Shown: positions 44,517 to 53,974, counted from the first letter of the stretch. The stretch: 64,000 nt of DNA from Bacillus vallismortis (GCF_040784915.1 NZ_CP160797.1:1379001-1443000); one strand, 5' to 3'. Numbers and translations are program-made. The notes: generated by a model not told the origin, from the letters alone.

Positions 44517-45716
44517 ATGTTAGATAATAAAACAATCGAAATCATTAAAAGCACTGTACCCTTATTACAACAGCATGGAGAAGCCATCACTGGCCGTTTT
44601 TACGATCTGATGTTCCAAGGCCATCCAGAGCTTCTGAACATTTTTAATCAAACAAACCAAAAGAAAAAAACACAGCGCACTGCCCTTGCAAATGCCGTTA
44701 TTGCAGCTGCAGCAAATATTGACCAGCTCGGAAATATCATTCCGGTCGTCAAACAAATCGGCCACAAGCACCGCAGTATCGGAATCAAGGCTGAACATTA
44801 TCCGATCGTCGGCAAATACTTGCTGATTGCGATTAAAGATGTTCTAGGAGACGCTGCGACACCTGACATTATGCAGGCATGGGAGAAAGCGTACGGAGTA
44901 ATCGCTGACGCGTTCATCGGAATTGAAAAAGAAATGTATGAGCAGGCGGAGGAGCAAGCCGGCGGCTGGAAGGAGTATAAGCCATTTGTCATCGCAAAAA
45001 AAGAGCGTGAAAGTAAAGAAATTATATCCTTCTATTTGAAGCCGGAAGACGGCAAGCCGTTACCTGAATTTCAAGCGGGGCAGTATATCAGCATCAAAGT
45101 GCGGATTCCTGATGCTGAATATACGCAAATCCGTCAATACAGCCTGTCTGATATGCCGGGAAAAGACAATTATCGAATTTCAGTGAAGAAAGACGGTGCC
45201 GTGTCTACGTATTTACACGATGGACTACATGAGGGAGATTTAATAGAGATCAGCGCACCGGCGGGGGACTTTGTTTTAGATCCTTCATCACAAAAAGATC
45301 TTGTTCTGATCAGTGCCGGAGTTGGCATAACACCAATGATCAGCATGCTGAAAACGTCTGTTTCCAAGCAGCCTGAACGGCAGATTCTTTTCATTCATGC
45401 CGCGAAAAACAGTGAATACCACGCATTGCGCCATGAAGTGGAAGAAGCGGCAAACCATTCTTCTGTCAAAACCGCATTTGTGTATCGCGAGCCGACAGAG
45501 CAAGACCGTGCAGGTGACCTTCTGTTTCATGAAGGACAGATTGATAATCAGTTCCTCAAAGAACTGATTATCAATACAGATGCGGATTATTATATTTGCG
45601 GTTCACCGTCATTTATTACGGCGATGCATCAGCTTGTGTCAAAACTCGGATCAGCTCCGGATTCTATCCATTACGAGCTGTTTGGCCCACAATTAAGTTT
45701 GGAGCAATCCGTTTGA
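44517..45716 (+). CDS. hmp: Flavohemoglobin Hmp, nitric oxide dioxygenase
   Basis: 399 residues. Globin domain (1-145) with the proximal His in VVKQIGHKHRSIGIK and Tyr/Gln of the distal pocket; FAD domain (about 155-260) with QYSLSDMPG; NAD domain to the end (LVLISAGVGITPMISMLKTS, YYICGSPSF). Converts NO to nitrate with O2 and NAD(P)H. ATG 44517; an overlapping out-of-frame ATG lies 4 bases upstream. Regulated by NsrR and ResDE in 168. Confidence 0.95.
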   Translation: MLDNKTIEIIKSTVPLLQQHGEAITGRFYDLMFQGHPELLNIFNQTNQKKKTQRTALANAVIAAAANIDQLGNIIPVVKQIGHKHRSIGIKAEHYPIVGKYLLIAIKDVLGDAATPDIMQAWEKAYGVIADAFIGIEKEMYEQAEEQAGGWKEYKPFVIAKKERESKEIISFYLKPEDGKPLPEFQAGQYISIKVRIPDAEYTQIRQYSLSDMPGKDNYRISVKKDGAVSTYLHDGLHEGDLIEISAPAGDFVLDPSSQKDLVLISAGVGITPMISMLKTSVSKQPERQILFIHAAKNSEYHALRHEVEEAANHSSVKTAFVYREPTEQDRAGDLLFHEGQIDNQFLKELIINTDADYYICGSPSFITAMHQLVSKLGSAPDSIHYELFGPQLSLEQSV

Positions 45717-45727
45717 GCATCCCCGCG

Positions 45728-45758
45728 AACTCTTCTCACTATAGAGAAGAGTTTTTTA
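45728..45758 (+). terminator. Terminator of hmp
   Basis: AACTCTTCTC / GAGAAGAGTT stem, 6-base loop, TTTTTT tail; 12 bases after the hmp stop. Confidence 0.9.
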
Positions 45759-45928
45759 TCGTGAAAGTAGTGGCAGACAGGCGACTGTTTCTGCATCCTC
45801 CAACGATACTGACTCCCCGCCGCCAGAGATATTCGCCTATTTAAGGCCGGATAAAAGGGTTGATGCATAGAGGATATGCCTCAGGGAACAATAGGCACAA
45901 TATAACGAGCGGATGGAGGTAAAGATCA

Positions 45929-46660
45929 GTGTTATGGATGGTATGGGCATTTTTACTGAAGCCAGTTATCGTATTTTCGATTGCGTATATTCTGTTTCGG
46001 CTTGCCGGTAAAAAAGCCGTGTCACAAATGAACAATTTTGATCTGCTTTTGACCTTCGCGATTGGTACGATTATCAGTGAACCGATTCTTACATCCAAGC
46101 TGCCAATGTCGATTTATTACGCGGGCTCTTTTTTAGTGCTTTATCTTCTGATGACCAAACTCTCCCTTTCTAATAAATGGAGATGGATGCTTGTCGTAAG
46201 CCCGACTGTATTAATCCGAAACGGGGATATTGATGAACAGGGGCTGCGCAAAGAAAGGTTGACTGTTAATGAACTGCTCGGAAAGCTAAGGGAAAAGGGC
46301 TATGCCGATCCGGCTGACATTGATCTTGCCATCATTGAAGAAACGGGAGAAGTAAGCGTCATCCCAAAAGAGGAAGCGAGAGCGGTACAGGTACGGGATT
46401 TGAATATGGAAGCTGAACGGAATTTTATTCCGATTCCGCTCATACTGGATGGCGAAATCCTTGACCATAATTTAAAATACCTTCAAAAAAACAGATCCTG
46501 GCTGTTTGAGCAGCTTGAGAAAAAAGGGTACAGCCCCAAACGGCTATCCTCGATTACACTTGGCACGATGAATGCCCATGGCGATATCTCGCTTGATGTG
46601 AATTCCTCCAACGGCCCGCAGCATGATCCCTACTTATATAAACCGGGAAATAACAATTGA
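45929..46660 (+). CDS. ykjA: DUF421 membrane protein YkjA
   Basis: 243 residues: three N-terminal membrane helices (about 1-85, including FRLAGKKAVSQMNNFDLLLT, the family signature), then a cytosolic DUF421 domain (TVNELLGKLREKGYADPADI). It starts with GTG behind GGATGGAGGT. One of several YetF/YkjA-like proteins of unknown role in sporulating Bacillus; a link to spore membrane or germination function has been proposed for paralogues. Confidence 0.82.
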   Translation: MLWMVWAFLLKPVIVFSIAYILFRLAGKKAVSQMNNFDLLLTFAIGTIISEPILTSKLPMSIYYAGSFLVLYLLMTKLSLSNKWRWMLVVSPTVLIRNGDIDEQGLRKERLTVNELLGKLREKGYADPADIDLAIIEETGEVSVIPKEEARAVQVRDLNMEAERNFIPIPLILDGEILDHNLKYLQKNRSWLFEQLEKKGYSPKRLSSITLGTMNAHGDISLDVNSSNGPQHDPYLYKPGNNN

Positions 46661-46664
46661 TTCT

Positions 46665-46692
46665 GCTCTCTATTTAAGGGAGCTTTTTCTTT
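46665..46692 (+). terminator. Terminator of ykjA
   Basis: Short stem GCTCtC / GgGAGC with an AT loop and a long T-rich tail just after the ykjA stop. Confidence 0.65.
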
Positions 46693-46748
46693 TTTAAAGG
46701 GAATTTTTGTTTGGTGTCAAATGTACCTTGTTAGGAGGGGAAGTGAAC

Positions 46749-47276
46749 ATGAAGGACTTATCTATTAGAAAAGACATGGCGCCGACGGTCAGTCTATTAT
46801 ATTCCGCAGTGGAAGAAAACAGTCTCCGTCTGGCTTCTATTGTAAGTCACATGACACAGAGTGAACTATATTATAAGGGGCGCTGCCAAACAAAAAACAG
46901 CACGGCTCAGCTTTTGCACCATATCGCAAATGTTGATATCAGATGGGTCTGGCGTATCAAGGAGAATCGAATACCGGATCATATTGAACAGACATACGGC
47001 CCGATGACAGATGAAAGTGGACGGCTGCCTGAACCGGAGAATCAGCTCGGATTAGATGAACTCCTGAAAAGACATCGGCATGTGGTAAACGAGCTGAAAT
47101 CGGTATGTTACACCTTAACTGAAAATGATTTGCATCAGCCGCTTTCTTACGATAGTGACACCGCGACCATACGGTGGGGCATTTGGCATATGGCGGATCA
47201 TAACCGCTATCATCAAGCCCATATTGAAGCCCTCAAAAAAGAATGGAAGCAGGATATGGTGAAATATGAGCGCTAA
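46749..47276 (+). CDS. ykkA: DinB-like protein YkkA
   Basis: 175 residues from ATG 46749 (MKDLSIRKDMAPTVSLLYSA) behind GGAGGGGAAG; an in-frame start 14 codons upstream lacks a site. Four-helix DinB/YfiT-like fold with the three-His metal site: HHIANVD, and HMADHNRYHQAH near the C-terminus. Role unknown; the family includes metal-dependent thiol transferases. Overlaps ykkB by 11 bases, so co-translated. Confidence 0.87.
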   Translation: MKDLSIRKDMAPTVSLLYSAVEENSLRLASIVSHMTQSELYYKGRCQTKNSTAQLLHHIANVDIRWVWRIKENRIPDHIEQTYGPMTDESGRLPEPENQLGLDELLKRHRHVVNELKSVCYTLTENDLHQPLSYDSDTATIRWGIWHMADHNRYHQAHIEALKKEWKQDMVKYER

Positions 47277-47781
47277 AACGAAGCTTGTGACCGACCGAAT
47301 TCGTTTGCGCTGTATGGAAGATCAGGATCAAGCCTCTTTGTTTGAGCTTTTTAACGATCCTGACGTCATGAAATATTATTCCGGCTTAAAAGATAAAAGG
47401 CAAACCCGCGAGTGGATCAATTGGAACAAAAGAAATGAAAAAGGGTACGGCGTCAGTCTGTGGATCGCCGAAGATAAGCGGACAGGGGACTTTTTGGGGC
47501 AATGCGGCATCGTACCACAGCAGGTGGAAAATCAAACCGTAATGGAAATCGGCTATATGTTTGCCCGCCGCCACTGGGGGAACGGCTATGCACAAGAAGC
47601 GGCGCGGGCCTGCCTGGACTACGGCTTCACCGAGCGGCAGTTTGGCACAATTGCGGCTTTGATTGACCCTGATAACAAAGCGTCCATACGGGTAGCGGAG
47701 AAAATTGGCATGATTTACGATAGAACGATCACAAAATGGAATAAACCAATCGCAGTATATGAAAGAAAATCTTACAATTGA
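47266..47781 (+). CDS. ykkB: GNAT acetyltransferase YkkB
   Basis: 171 residues, RimJ/RimL type (TDRIRLRCMEDQDQASLFEL, EIGYMFARRHWGNGYAQEAA with the acetyl-CoA loop, NKASIRVAEKIGM). Acetylates an unknown amine, perhaps a protein N-terminus or small molecule. Starts inside the end of ykkA. Confidence 0.87.
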   Translation: MSAKTKLVTDRIRLRCMEDQDQASLFELFNDPDVMKYYSGLKDKRQTREWINWNKRNEKGYGVSLWIAEDKRTGDFLGQCGIVPQQVENQTVMEIGYMFARRHWGNGYAQEAARACLDYGFTERQFGTIAALIDPDNKASIRVAEKIGMIYDRTITKWNKPIAVYERKSYN

Positions 47782-47814
47782 AAGATAGAGCTGAGTTTAG
47801 TATCATGATGTCAG

Positions 47815-47968
47815 GTAAAGTTTTCTAGGGTTCCGCATGTTAATGGACATGGACTGGTCCGAGAGGAAACACATACGCGTAAATAGAGGCGTGTATGCAC
47901 ACGGAGGGAAAAAAGCCCGGGAGAGTCAATCTCATGTGAGACGACTGTCCGGGGTTTTTTTGTTTTCG
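47815..47968 (+). promoter_or_regulatory. Guanidine-I riboswitch (ykkC RNA) with terminator
   Basis: The conserved pieces of the ykkC/guanidine-I aptamer are present in order: TTCTAGGGTTCCG, ACTGGTCCGAGAGG, ACACGGAGGGAAAA and AAGCCCGGGAG. The expression platform is a hairpin CCCGG...CCGGGG (about 47916-47961) with seven T. Guanidine binding holds the 5' part of the terminator and lets transcription run into ykkC. Class and ligand are established for this motif; identification is by sequence pattern. Confidence 0.95.
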
Positions 47969-48002
47969 GAGAATCTTACTGGAAAGAAAGGAATGACTTG
48001 AA

Positions 48003-48341
48003 ATGAAATGGGGATTAGTCGTGCTTGCCGCCGTTTTCGAAGTTGTTTGGGTGGTAGGCTTAAAGCATGCTGACTCAGCTTTAACATGGAGCGGCACTGC
48101 CGTCGGCATCATAGTCAGCTTTTATCTTTTAATGAAAGCGACAAACAGTCTGCCTGTCGGAACCGTGTACGCCGTCTTTACCGGGCTCGGGACGGCAGGA
48201 ACAGTGCTGAGTGAAATCATTCTGTTTCATGAGCCGGTTGGATGGCCGAAGCTTTTGTTAATCGGTGTGCTCTTAATTGGTGTGATCGGATTGAAGCTTG
48301 TGACACCGGATGAGACAGAGGAAAAAGGAGGCGAGGCATAA
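48003..48341 (+). CDS. ykkC: Guanidinium exporter subunit YkkC (SMR family)
   Basis: 112 residues, four membrane helices, small multidrug resistance family with the key Glu in [18 protein letters not shown] (Glu13). Guanidinium-specific Gdx-type exporter that works as a heterodimer with YkkD. Preceded by the guanidine-I riboswitch, which senses the transported substrate. Its stop overlaps the ykkD start by one base. Confidence 0.93.
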   Translation: MKWGLVVLAAVFEVVWVVGLKHADSALTWSGTAVGIIVSFYLLMKATNSLPVGTVYAVFTGLGTAGTVLSEIILFHEPVGWPKLLLIGVLLIGVIGLKLVTPDETEEKGGEA

Positions 48342-48658
48342 TGCTGCATTGGATCAGTTTATTGTGCGCGGGCTGTTTGGAGATGGCCGGCGTGGCCCTT
48401 ATGAATCAATATGCGAAAGAAAAAAGTGTGAAATGGGTGCTGTTGATCATTGTTGGTTTTGCCGCTTCATTTTCCTTGCTGTCGTATGCCATGGAAACCA
48501 TTCCGATGGGCACGGCTTACGCTGTCTGGACAGGCATTGGCACAGCCGGCGGTGCGCTTATCGGCATCCTCTTTTACAAGGAGCCGAAAGACGCCAAACG
48601 GATCTTCTTTATCGCTTTGATTTTATGCTCAGCGGTTGGATTAAAAATGATGTCATAA
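48341..48658 (+). CDS. ykkD: Guanidinium exporter subunit YkkD (SMR family)
   Basis: 105 residues, four membrane helices, with the membrane Glu in SLLCAGCLEMAGVALMNQYA. Partner of YkkC; paired SMR subunits insert in opposite orientation. ATG overlaps the ykkC stop (TAATG), coupling the two. Confidence 0.93.
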   Translation: MLHWISLLCAGCLEMAGVALMNQYAKEKSVKWVLLIIVGFAASFSLLSYAMETIPMGTAYAVWTGIGTAGGALIGILFYKEPKDAKRIFFIALILCSAVGLKMMS

Positions 48659-48659
48659 A

Positions 48660-48687
48660 TTGATTTTTATCAAATCTTCAGTATAAT
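48660..48687 (+). promoter_or_regulatory. purU promoter
   Basis: TTGATT (48660-48665), 16-base spacer, TATAAT (48682-48687), about 40 bases before the purU ATG. It begins right at the end of ykkD, so purU is its own unit. Confidence 0.6.
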
Positions 48688-48728
48688 GGATAAATAGTTT
48701 AGACTTACAAAGATAAGAGGGATTATTC

Positions 48729-49631
48729 ATGAAATCATATATGACCCAGCGGTTAAACGAATACCGTGACGGAAATGAGGATAAAGGGCGTCTTTTGGTC
48801 AGCTGTCCCGATCAGCCGGGTATCGTCTCTGCGGTTTCCGCGTTTTTATTTGAACACGGCGCCAATATTATAGAATCCAACCAATATACGACAGACCCTG
48901 AAGGCGGCCGGTTCTTCCTGAGAATCGAATTCGACTGCGCGGGCATTCGTGAGAAAAAAGAAACACTGCAGGAGGCGTTTGCCTCTACAGCGGAAAACTT
49001 CGACATGACATGGAGCTTAACATTGGCAAGCGAGCTGAAGCGTGTCGCCATTTTTGTTTCAAAGGAACTTCATTGCCTGCATGAGCTGATTTGGGAATGG
49101 CAAACCGGCAACCTGATGGCGGAAATCGCTGTTGTCATCAGCAACCATGAGGATGCGAGAGAGTTGGTAGAGCGGCTGAACATTCCATTCCACTATATGA
49201 AAGCGAACAAAGACATCAGAGCGGAAGTCGAAAAGAAGCAGCTTGAACTGCTTGAGCAATACGAGATTGACGTAATTGTTCTCGCTCGCTATATGCAGAT
49301 CTTAACACCTGACTTTGTTTCGGCTCATCCGAATCGCATCATCAATATCCACCATTCGTTCCTGCCTGCTTTTATCGGTGCGAATCCGTACAAACGGGCT
49401 TACGAGCGCGGCGTGAAACTGATCGGAGCGACATCTCACTATGTCACAAACGATCTTGACGAAGGGCCGATCATTGAACAGGATATTGAGCGTGTGGACC
49501 ACCGGGACAATGCGGAAGCGCTGAAAAACATCGGCAGAACAATTGAACGCAGCGTGCTTGCGCGTGCGGTGAAATGGCATTTGGAAGACCGCGTCATCGT
49601 TCATGAAAATAAAACAATCGTCTTTAACTAG
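48729..49631 (+). CDS. purU: Formyltetrahydrofolate deformylase PurU
   Basis: 300 residues: N-terminal ACT regulatory domain (LLVSCPDQPGIVSAVSAFLF) and a C-terminal formyltransferase fold with INIHHSFLPAFIGANPYKRA (active-site His) and the Asp of SHYVTNDLDEGPIIEQD. Hydrolyses 10-formyl-THF to formate and THF, balancing one-carbon supply. ATG behind AGAGGGATT. Confidence 0.93.
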   Translation: MKSYMTQRLNEYRDGNEDKGRLLVSCPDQPGIVSAVSAFLFEHGANIIESNQYTTDPEGGRFFLRIEFDCAGIREKKETLQEAFASTAENFDMTWSLTLASELKRVAIFVSKELHCLHELIWEWQTGNLMAEIAVVISNHEDARELVERLNIPFHYMKANKDIRAEVEKKQLELLEQYEIDVIVLARYMQILTPDFVSAHPNRIINIHHSFLPAFIGANPYKRAYERGVKLIGATSHYVTNDLDEGPIIEQDIERVDHRDNAEALKNIGRTIERSVLARAVKWHLEDRVIVHENKTIVFN

Positions 49632-49636
49632 ACTGC

Positions 49637-49666
49637 AAAATGCCCGCGCTATGCGGGCATTTTTTG
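49637..49666 (+). terminator. Terminator of purU
   Basis: ATGCCCGC / GCGGGCAT stem, 5-base loop, TTTTTT; 6 bases after the purU stop. Confidence 0.92.
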
Positions 49667-49677
49667 GTGACGAAAAC

Positions 49678-49706
49678 TTGACAAGAGACTTTTTTCTTTG
49701 CATAAT
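49678..49706 (+). promoter_or_regulatory. proBA promoter
   Basis: TTGACA (49678-49683), 17-base spacer, CATAAT (49701-49706). Transcription would begin just before the T-box leader. Confidence 0.8.
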
Positions 49707-49719
49707 ATAAAAAAATCAT

Positions 49720-49952
49720 TGAGCGTTGAAGAGGATTAGTAAGCAGACCTTTCTGTGACAGAGAGCAAAATGAATCGCTGAAACATTTTGCCGCATGAAA
49801 CCTGCCGAACCTGCCTTGGAGTCTTAGGGGGAAAACCTAGGCGCATAACCTGGCGTTACAGGAGAGCGGAGCGTGCATAAGCGCGTTCAATCAAGGTGGC
49901 ACCACGGAAACCCATTTCGTCCTTATGAATCAGGATCGAATGGGTTTTTTTA
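49720..49952 (+). promoter_or_regulatory. T-box leader of proBA
   Basis: The hallmark AAGGTGGCACCACGG (49893-49907) is followed by a terminator hairpin (49908-49952, AACCCATTTCG / CGAATGGGTT, then T). The upstream part folds into the long stem I, with AGCGTTGAAGAGGATTAGTA at its base. A Pro codon CCT within GAACCTGCC (about 49810-49812) is my candidate specifier. Uncharged tRNA-Pro would bind and release transcription of proBA, as shown for B. subtilis proBA. The specifier choice is inference. Confidence 0.9.
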
Positions 49953-49990
49953 TTGTAAGTTGGCTGGCGAAGAGCCTCGGAGGAGAATAA

Positions 49991-51088
49991 ATGAAAAAAC
50001 AAAGAATAGTAGTGAAAATAGGAAGCAGTTCGCTCACGAATAGCAACGGAAGCATTGATGAGGCGAAAATCAGAGAGCATGTTCAGGCTATTTCCCTGTT
50101 GAAGAAAGCGGGACATGAAATGATTCTGATTACCTCGGGAGCCGTAGCGGCGGGGTTTTCCAGCCTCGGTTATCCGTCCCGCCCTGTTACCATTAAAGGA
50201 AAACAAGCGGCGGCCGCGGTCGGACAAACACTGTTAATGCAACAATATATGAATCAATTCAAACAATACTCACTGACTCCGGGACAGATCCTTTTAACGA
50301 GAAATGATTTTTCGAAAAGAGAACGGTATCGAAACGCGTATGCAACGATGATGGAATTACTGGAGCGCGGCGTCATTCCGATTATCAATGAAAACGACTC
50401 TACATCTGTTGAAGAATTGACATTCGGGGATAATGACATGCTTTCTGCGTTAGTCAGCGGATTGATTCATGCGGACCAGCTCATGATTCTCACTGATATC
50501 AACGGTCTGTATGATGCCAATCCGAATGAAAATCCTGAGGCGAAACGATTTGATGATTTGCCTGAGATCACGCCCGAATTGCTGGGGTATGCTGGTTCAG
50601 CCGGATCAAAGGTCGGCACCGGCGGTATGAAATCAAAGCTGTTAGCCGCACAAACTGCGCTGTCTCTTGGCGTGAAAGTGTTCATTGGAACAGGCAGCGG
50701 AGAGCAAAAGCTTGCGGACATTTTGGATGGCAGGGGAGATGGCACTTATATCGGAGACAAAGAACTGTCCTCGGTTAACAACACGAGACAGTGGATTCAG
50801 TTCCACTCGCCAATAGCAGGAGAAATCGTGATTGATGCGGGTGCCGAGGAGGCGATGATCCATAACGGAAGCAGCCTGTTGCCGGCTGGCGTAGTGGGCG
50901 TAAATGGAAGTTTTCCAAAAGGGGCGGTCGTAGAAGTCCGGGGGCCGGGCGGCGTGATCGGAAAAGGCCAAACGCATTACTCCTCCGAGGAGATTGTGGC
51001 GGCGAAAGGCAAACGCAGTGATGAACTTGATTTTGAGAAAACGTTTGAGGTGATCCACAGGAATGACTGGGTCAATTTAAAAGACTAG
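49991..51088 (+). CDS. proB: Glutamate 5-kinase ProB
   Basis: 365 residues: amino acid kinase domain ([40 protein letters not shown]) and a C-terminal PUA domain (from about 275). Phosphorylates glutamate, the first step of proline synthesis. Behind CGGAGGAG, after the T-box terminator. 11 bases before proA. Confidence 0.94.
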   Translation: MKKQRIVVKIGSSSLTNSNGSIDEAKIREHVQAISLLKKAGHEMILITSGAVAAGFSSLGYPSRPVTIKGKQAAAAVGQTLLMQQYMNQFKQYSLTPGQILLTRNDFSKRERYRNAYATMMELLERGVIPIINENDSTSVEELTFGDNDMLSALVSGLIHADQLMILTDINGLYDANPNENPEAKRFDDLPEITPELLGYAGSAGSKVGTGGMKSKLLAAQTALSLGVKVFIGTGSGEQKLADILDGRGDGTYIGDKELSSVNNTRQWIQFHSPIAGEIVIDAGAEEAMIHNGSSLLPAGVVGVNGSFPKGAVVEVRGPGGVIGKGQTHYSSEEIVAAKGKRSDELDFEKTFEVIHRNDWVNLKD

Positions 51089-51099
51089 GAGGCGGAAAA

Positions 51100-52347
51100 A
51101 TGAGTGAAGTTTCTGTAAAAGCGAAGCTGGCAAACGAAGCAGCAGCGGAACTGATCATGAAAACAACGGCTGAAAAAAATGAGGCGCTCAGCCTCATTGC
51201 AAACGGGCTCCGACATGAAAAGGATTTTCTCTTAGCCGAAAATGCGAAAGACATTGAGAACGGAAAGAACAATGGCTTAACATCTGATATCATTGATCGC
51301 CTGACACTGGATGAGAAACGCATTGGTGATATAGCGGACGCAGTAGAGCTTTTAATTGATTTGGCAGATCCGGTCGGTGAATCACTTGAAACAATTGAAA
51401 AGGAGAACGGCCTGCTTATCGAAAAAATCCGTGTTCCGCTTGGTGTGGTCGGAATGATCTATGAAGCGAGACCGAACGTTACAGTCGATGCGGCAACCCT
51501 CTGCTTAAAAACGGGAAACGCGGTTGTCCTGCGGGGGAGCTCCTCAGCCATTCACAGCAACAAAGCCCTCGTCAGTGTCATTCACAGAGCGCTTGAGCAG
51601 TCTCCGCTTCCAATTGACGCCGTACAGCTGATTGAGGATACGAGCAGAGAAACGGCAAAAGAACTCTTTACGTTAAATGATGGCTTAGACGTATTAATCC
51701 CGCGCGGAGGCAAAAAGCTGATCGATCTCGTTGTGAGAGAATCAACAGTGCCTGTGTTAGAAACCGGAGCAGGAAACTGCCACATTTTCATTGACGAGAC
51801 AGCCAAACCGCAAATGGCGGAAAAGGTTGTTGTAAATGCCAAAACGCAGCGCCCTTCTGTGTGTAATGCAATTGAATCATTGCTGATTCACAAGGCGTGG
51901 GCGGAGAAGCACGGGAAAGAATTGCTTGCCCAACTGGAAAAAGCGGGAGTTGACATTCGCGGTGATGAATTTGTGTGTGAACTTCATCCTTCAAGCAAAC
52001 AAGCGTCGGAAGAAGATTGGGAGACAGAATTTTTAGCGCCTGTCCTCAGCATAAAGACGATTGACAATGTCCAAGAAGCTGTGAAGCATATCCAACAATA
52101 CGGCACCAATCATTCAGAAGCGATTTTAACTGAAGATGATAAGAATGCGGTTTATTTTCAAACGGCTGTCGACGCTGCTGCGGTCTATCATAATGCGTCA
52201 ACCCGTTTTACCGACGGCTTTGAATTTGGCTACGGAGCTGAAATCGGCATCAGTACGCAAAAGCTACATGCAAGAGGGCCGATGGGGCTTCCTGCACTGA
52301 CTTCTACTAAATACGTCATTAAAGGAACAGGGCAAATCCGCGAATAG
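51100..52347 (+). CDS. proA: Gamma-glutamyl phosphate reductase ProA
   Basis: 415 residues of the aldehyde dehydrogenase superfamily. Catalytic Cys in [16 protein letters not shown], and the family segment [20 protein letters not shown]. Reduces glutamyl phosphate to the semialdehyde that cyclises to P5C, which ProG and related enzymes turn into proline. Co-transcribed with proB. Confidence 0.94.
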   Translation: MSEVSVKAKLANEAAAELIMKTTAEKNEALSLIANGLRHEKDFLLAENAKDIENGKNNGLTSDIIDRLTLDEKRIGDIADAVELLIDLADPVGESLETIEKENGLLIEKIRVPLGVVGMIYEARPNVTVDAATLCLKTGNAVVLRGSSSAIHSNKALVSVIHRALEQSPLPIDAVQLIEDTSRETAKELFTLNDGLDVLIPRGGKKLIDLVVRESTVPVLETGAGNCHIFIDETAKPQMAEKVVVNAKTQRPSVCNAIESLLIHKAWAEKHGKELLAQLEKAGVDIRGDEFVCELHPSSKQASEEDWETEFLAPVLSIKTIDNVQEAVKHIQQYGTNHSEAILTEDDKNAVYFQTAVDAAAVYHNASTRFTDGFEFGYGAEIGISTQKLHARGPMGLPALTSTKYVIKGTGQIRE

Positions 52348-52365
52348 CGGGAGCAAAGTTCAATG

Positions 52366-52401
52366 AAAAAGCTTATCTCACACCGGGATAAGCTTTTTTT
52401 T
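52366..52401 (+). terminator. Terminator of proBA
   Basis: AAAAAGCTTATC / GATAAGCTTTTT stem with a 9-base loop and T-run. Confidence 0.9.
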
Positions 52402-52414
52402 GTGCGCTGAAAAA

Positions 52415-52452
52415 TTGACACCACAAATTATATTGTGTACAATTTAATTGTA
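52415..52452 (+). promoter_or_regulatory. ohrA promoter with OhrR operator
   Basis: TTGACA (52415-52420), 17-base spacer, TACAAT (52438-52443). The -10 is part of the perfect palindrome TACAATTTAATTGTA (52438-52452), the OhrR site. OhrR bound here blocks RNA polymerase until organic peroxide oxidises its cysteine. Confidence 0.9.
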
Positions 52453-52478
52453 TAAAATATATATTGGGGGAATGGAAA

Positions 52479-52904
52479 ATGAGCCAGCCATTATTTACAG
52501 CTACTGTTTCAGCGGTAGGAGGAAGAGAAGGAAAGGTAATTTCATCAGACCGCGTTCTTGAGCTTGATGTCGCAATGCCGGGGACACCGAGAGCAAATAA
52601 ATTAGAAAAAGCGACAAATCCGGAGCAGCTGTTTGCAGCAGGTTACGCAGCTTGCTTTGACAGCGCGCTGCAGCTGGTAGCAAGAACAGAACGAGTGAAA
52701 GTGGAAACAGAGGTTACAGCGCATGTCAGCCTGTTAAAGGATGAAGCGGATCAAGGCTACAAGCTGGGTGTGACGCTTCAGGTGAAAGGGAAAGGAATCA
52801 GTGCATCAGAATTACAGGCACTTGTGCAAAAAGCACACGGCGTCTGCCCGTATTCAAAAGCAACTTCCGGAAATATCGATGTTACGCTTGAAGTAGCTGA
52901 ATAA
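52479..52904 (+). CDS. ohrA: Organic hydroperoxide resistance protein OhrA
   Basis: 141 residues from ATG 52479 (MSQPLFTATVSAVGGREGKV) behind TTGGGGGAA. OsmC/Ohr fold with the two peroxidatic Cys in AAGYAACFDSAL and HGVCPYSKATSGN. Reduces organic hydroperoxides using a lipoyl dithiol donor. Induced by peroxides through OhrR. Confidence 0.94.
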   Translation: MSQPLFTATVSAVGGREGKVISSDRVLELDVAMPGTPRANKLEKATNPEQLFAAGYAACFDSALQLVARTERVKVETEVTAHVSLLKDEADQGYKLGVTLQVKGKGISASELQALVQKAHGVCPYSKATSGNIDVTLEVAE

Positions 52905-52908
52905 ACGA

Positions 52909-52948
52909 AAAAGAGGATGCCTCATAAAAGGCATCCTCAATTTTTTTG
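52909..52948. terminator. Bidirectional terminator, ohrA and ohrR
   Basis: GAGGATGCC / GGCATCCTC stem flanked by A-run and T-run, covering the ohrR stop codon. Confidence 0.88.
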
Positions 52949-53380
52949 ATGAAGTGTTTCCAGCAATGTATATAGAGCGGATTTTAACAGTTTCAGTTCC
53001 TCCCCGGACTGCTTTGAGAGCCCCAGGATCGTTCCCGGAATGTCAGCCGCTTTTTCTTTTAATAACGCTCCGTCCTCTGTCAGGCTGATCAGCACGGACC
53101 GTTCATCCTCTTCAGACCTTTTTCTTGTAATCAAATCCTGCTGTTCCATTCGCTTTAGCATCGGAGTGAGCGTCCCCGAATCTAAATACAGCAGCTCACC
53201 CATTTTTTTGACAGTAAGCGTTTCGTGTTCCCATAACAATAGCAAGGCCAAATATTGAGGGTACGTCACATTCAGCTTGTCAAGCAGCGGCTTGTATTGC
53301 TTTGTCATTTCCCGCGAACTTGCATATAGCAAAAAACAAAGCTGATTCTCCAATTTCATATGGTCAAATTCATTTTCCAT
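52937..53380 (-). CDS. ohrR: MarR-family peroxide-sensing repressor OhrR
   Basis: 147 residues from ATG 53380 (MENEFDHMKLENQLCFLLYA). Winged-helix MarR fold; the single sensing Cys15 lies in NQLCFLL and the nearby Tyr residues (CFLLYASSR, KQYKPLL) hold it. Oxidation of Cys15 by organic peroxide releases ohrA. Convergent with ohrA and upstream of divergent ohrB. Confidence 0.94.
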   Translation of the reverse strand: MENEFDHMKLENQLCFLLYASSREMTKQYKPLLDKLNVTYPQYLALLLLWEHETLTVKKMGELLYLDSGTLTPMLKRMEQQDLITRKRSEEDERSVLISLTEDGALLKEKAADIPGTILGLSKQSGEELKLLKSALYTLLETLHQKN

Positions 53381-53466
53381 CTTGTTCACCAACTCTTTCC
53401 GTCATTCCATTCCATTCTATTGTATCTGAAAAACACTACTTTTCCTATTCTCGGCAAACAGAGCAT

Positions 53467-53490
53467 GTTTAAAAAGTTCAGAATGGGAAA
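53467..53490 (+). promoter_or_regulatory. Sigma-B promoter of ohrB
   Basis: GTTTAA (53467-53472) and GGGAAA (53485-53490) with 12 bases between them, close to the sigma-B consensus GTTTAA-N12-15-GGGWAW. ohrB is a known general-stress gene in 168. Confidence 0.75.
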
Positions 53491-53526
53491 TATAACAACT
53501 AGATCGAAATAAGGAGGATGAGAATG

Positions 53527-53937
53527 ATGGCACTATTTACAGCAAAAGCAACCGCTCGCGGCGGACGGGCAGGACATATTACATCAGATGACGGTGTTCT
53601 TGATTTTGATATTGTAATGCCTAATGCAAAAAAAGAAGGACAAACCGGCACAAACCCGGAACAGCTCTTTGCGGCAGGATATGCTGCGTGCTTCGGCGGC
53701 GCGCTCGAACACGTGGCCAAAGAGCAAAATGTTACCATTGATTCCGAAATTGAAGGCCAGGTCAGCCTTATGAAGGATGAGAGCGACGACGGGTTTAAAA
53801 TCGGCGTCACACTTGTGGTGAACACGAAAGATTTGGATCGAGACAAGGCACAGGAGCTTGTTAATGCTGCTCATGAATTCTGTCCTTATTCAAAGGCTAC
53901 GAGAGGAAATATTGAGGTAACGTTAGAATTAAAATAA
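53527..53937 (+). CDS. ohrB: Organic hydroperoxide resistance protein OhrB
   Basis: 136 residues from ATG 53527 (MALFTAKATARGGRAGHITS), 9 bases after AAGGAGG; two further in-frame ATGs upstream are less likely. Ohr fold with Cys in AAGYAACFGGAL and HEFCPYSKATRGN. A paralogue of OhrA under general-stress rather than peroxide control. Confidence 0.94.
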   Translation: MALFTAKATARGGRAGHITSDDGVLDFDIVMPNAKKEGQTGTNPEQLFAAGYAACFGGALEHVAKEQNVTIDSEIEGQVSLMKDESDDGFKIGVTLVVNTKDLDRDKAQELVNAAHEFCPYSKATRGNIEVTLELK

Positions 53938-53943
53938 TGACCG

Positions 53944-53974
53944 GCATCCTGAGGATTCTCAGGATGTTTTTTTA
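53944..53974 (+). terminator. Terminator of ohrB
   Basis: GCATCCTGAG, GATT loop, CTCAGGATG and a T-run. Confidence 0.9.
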
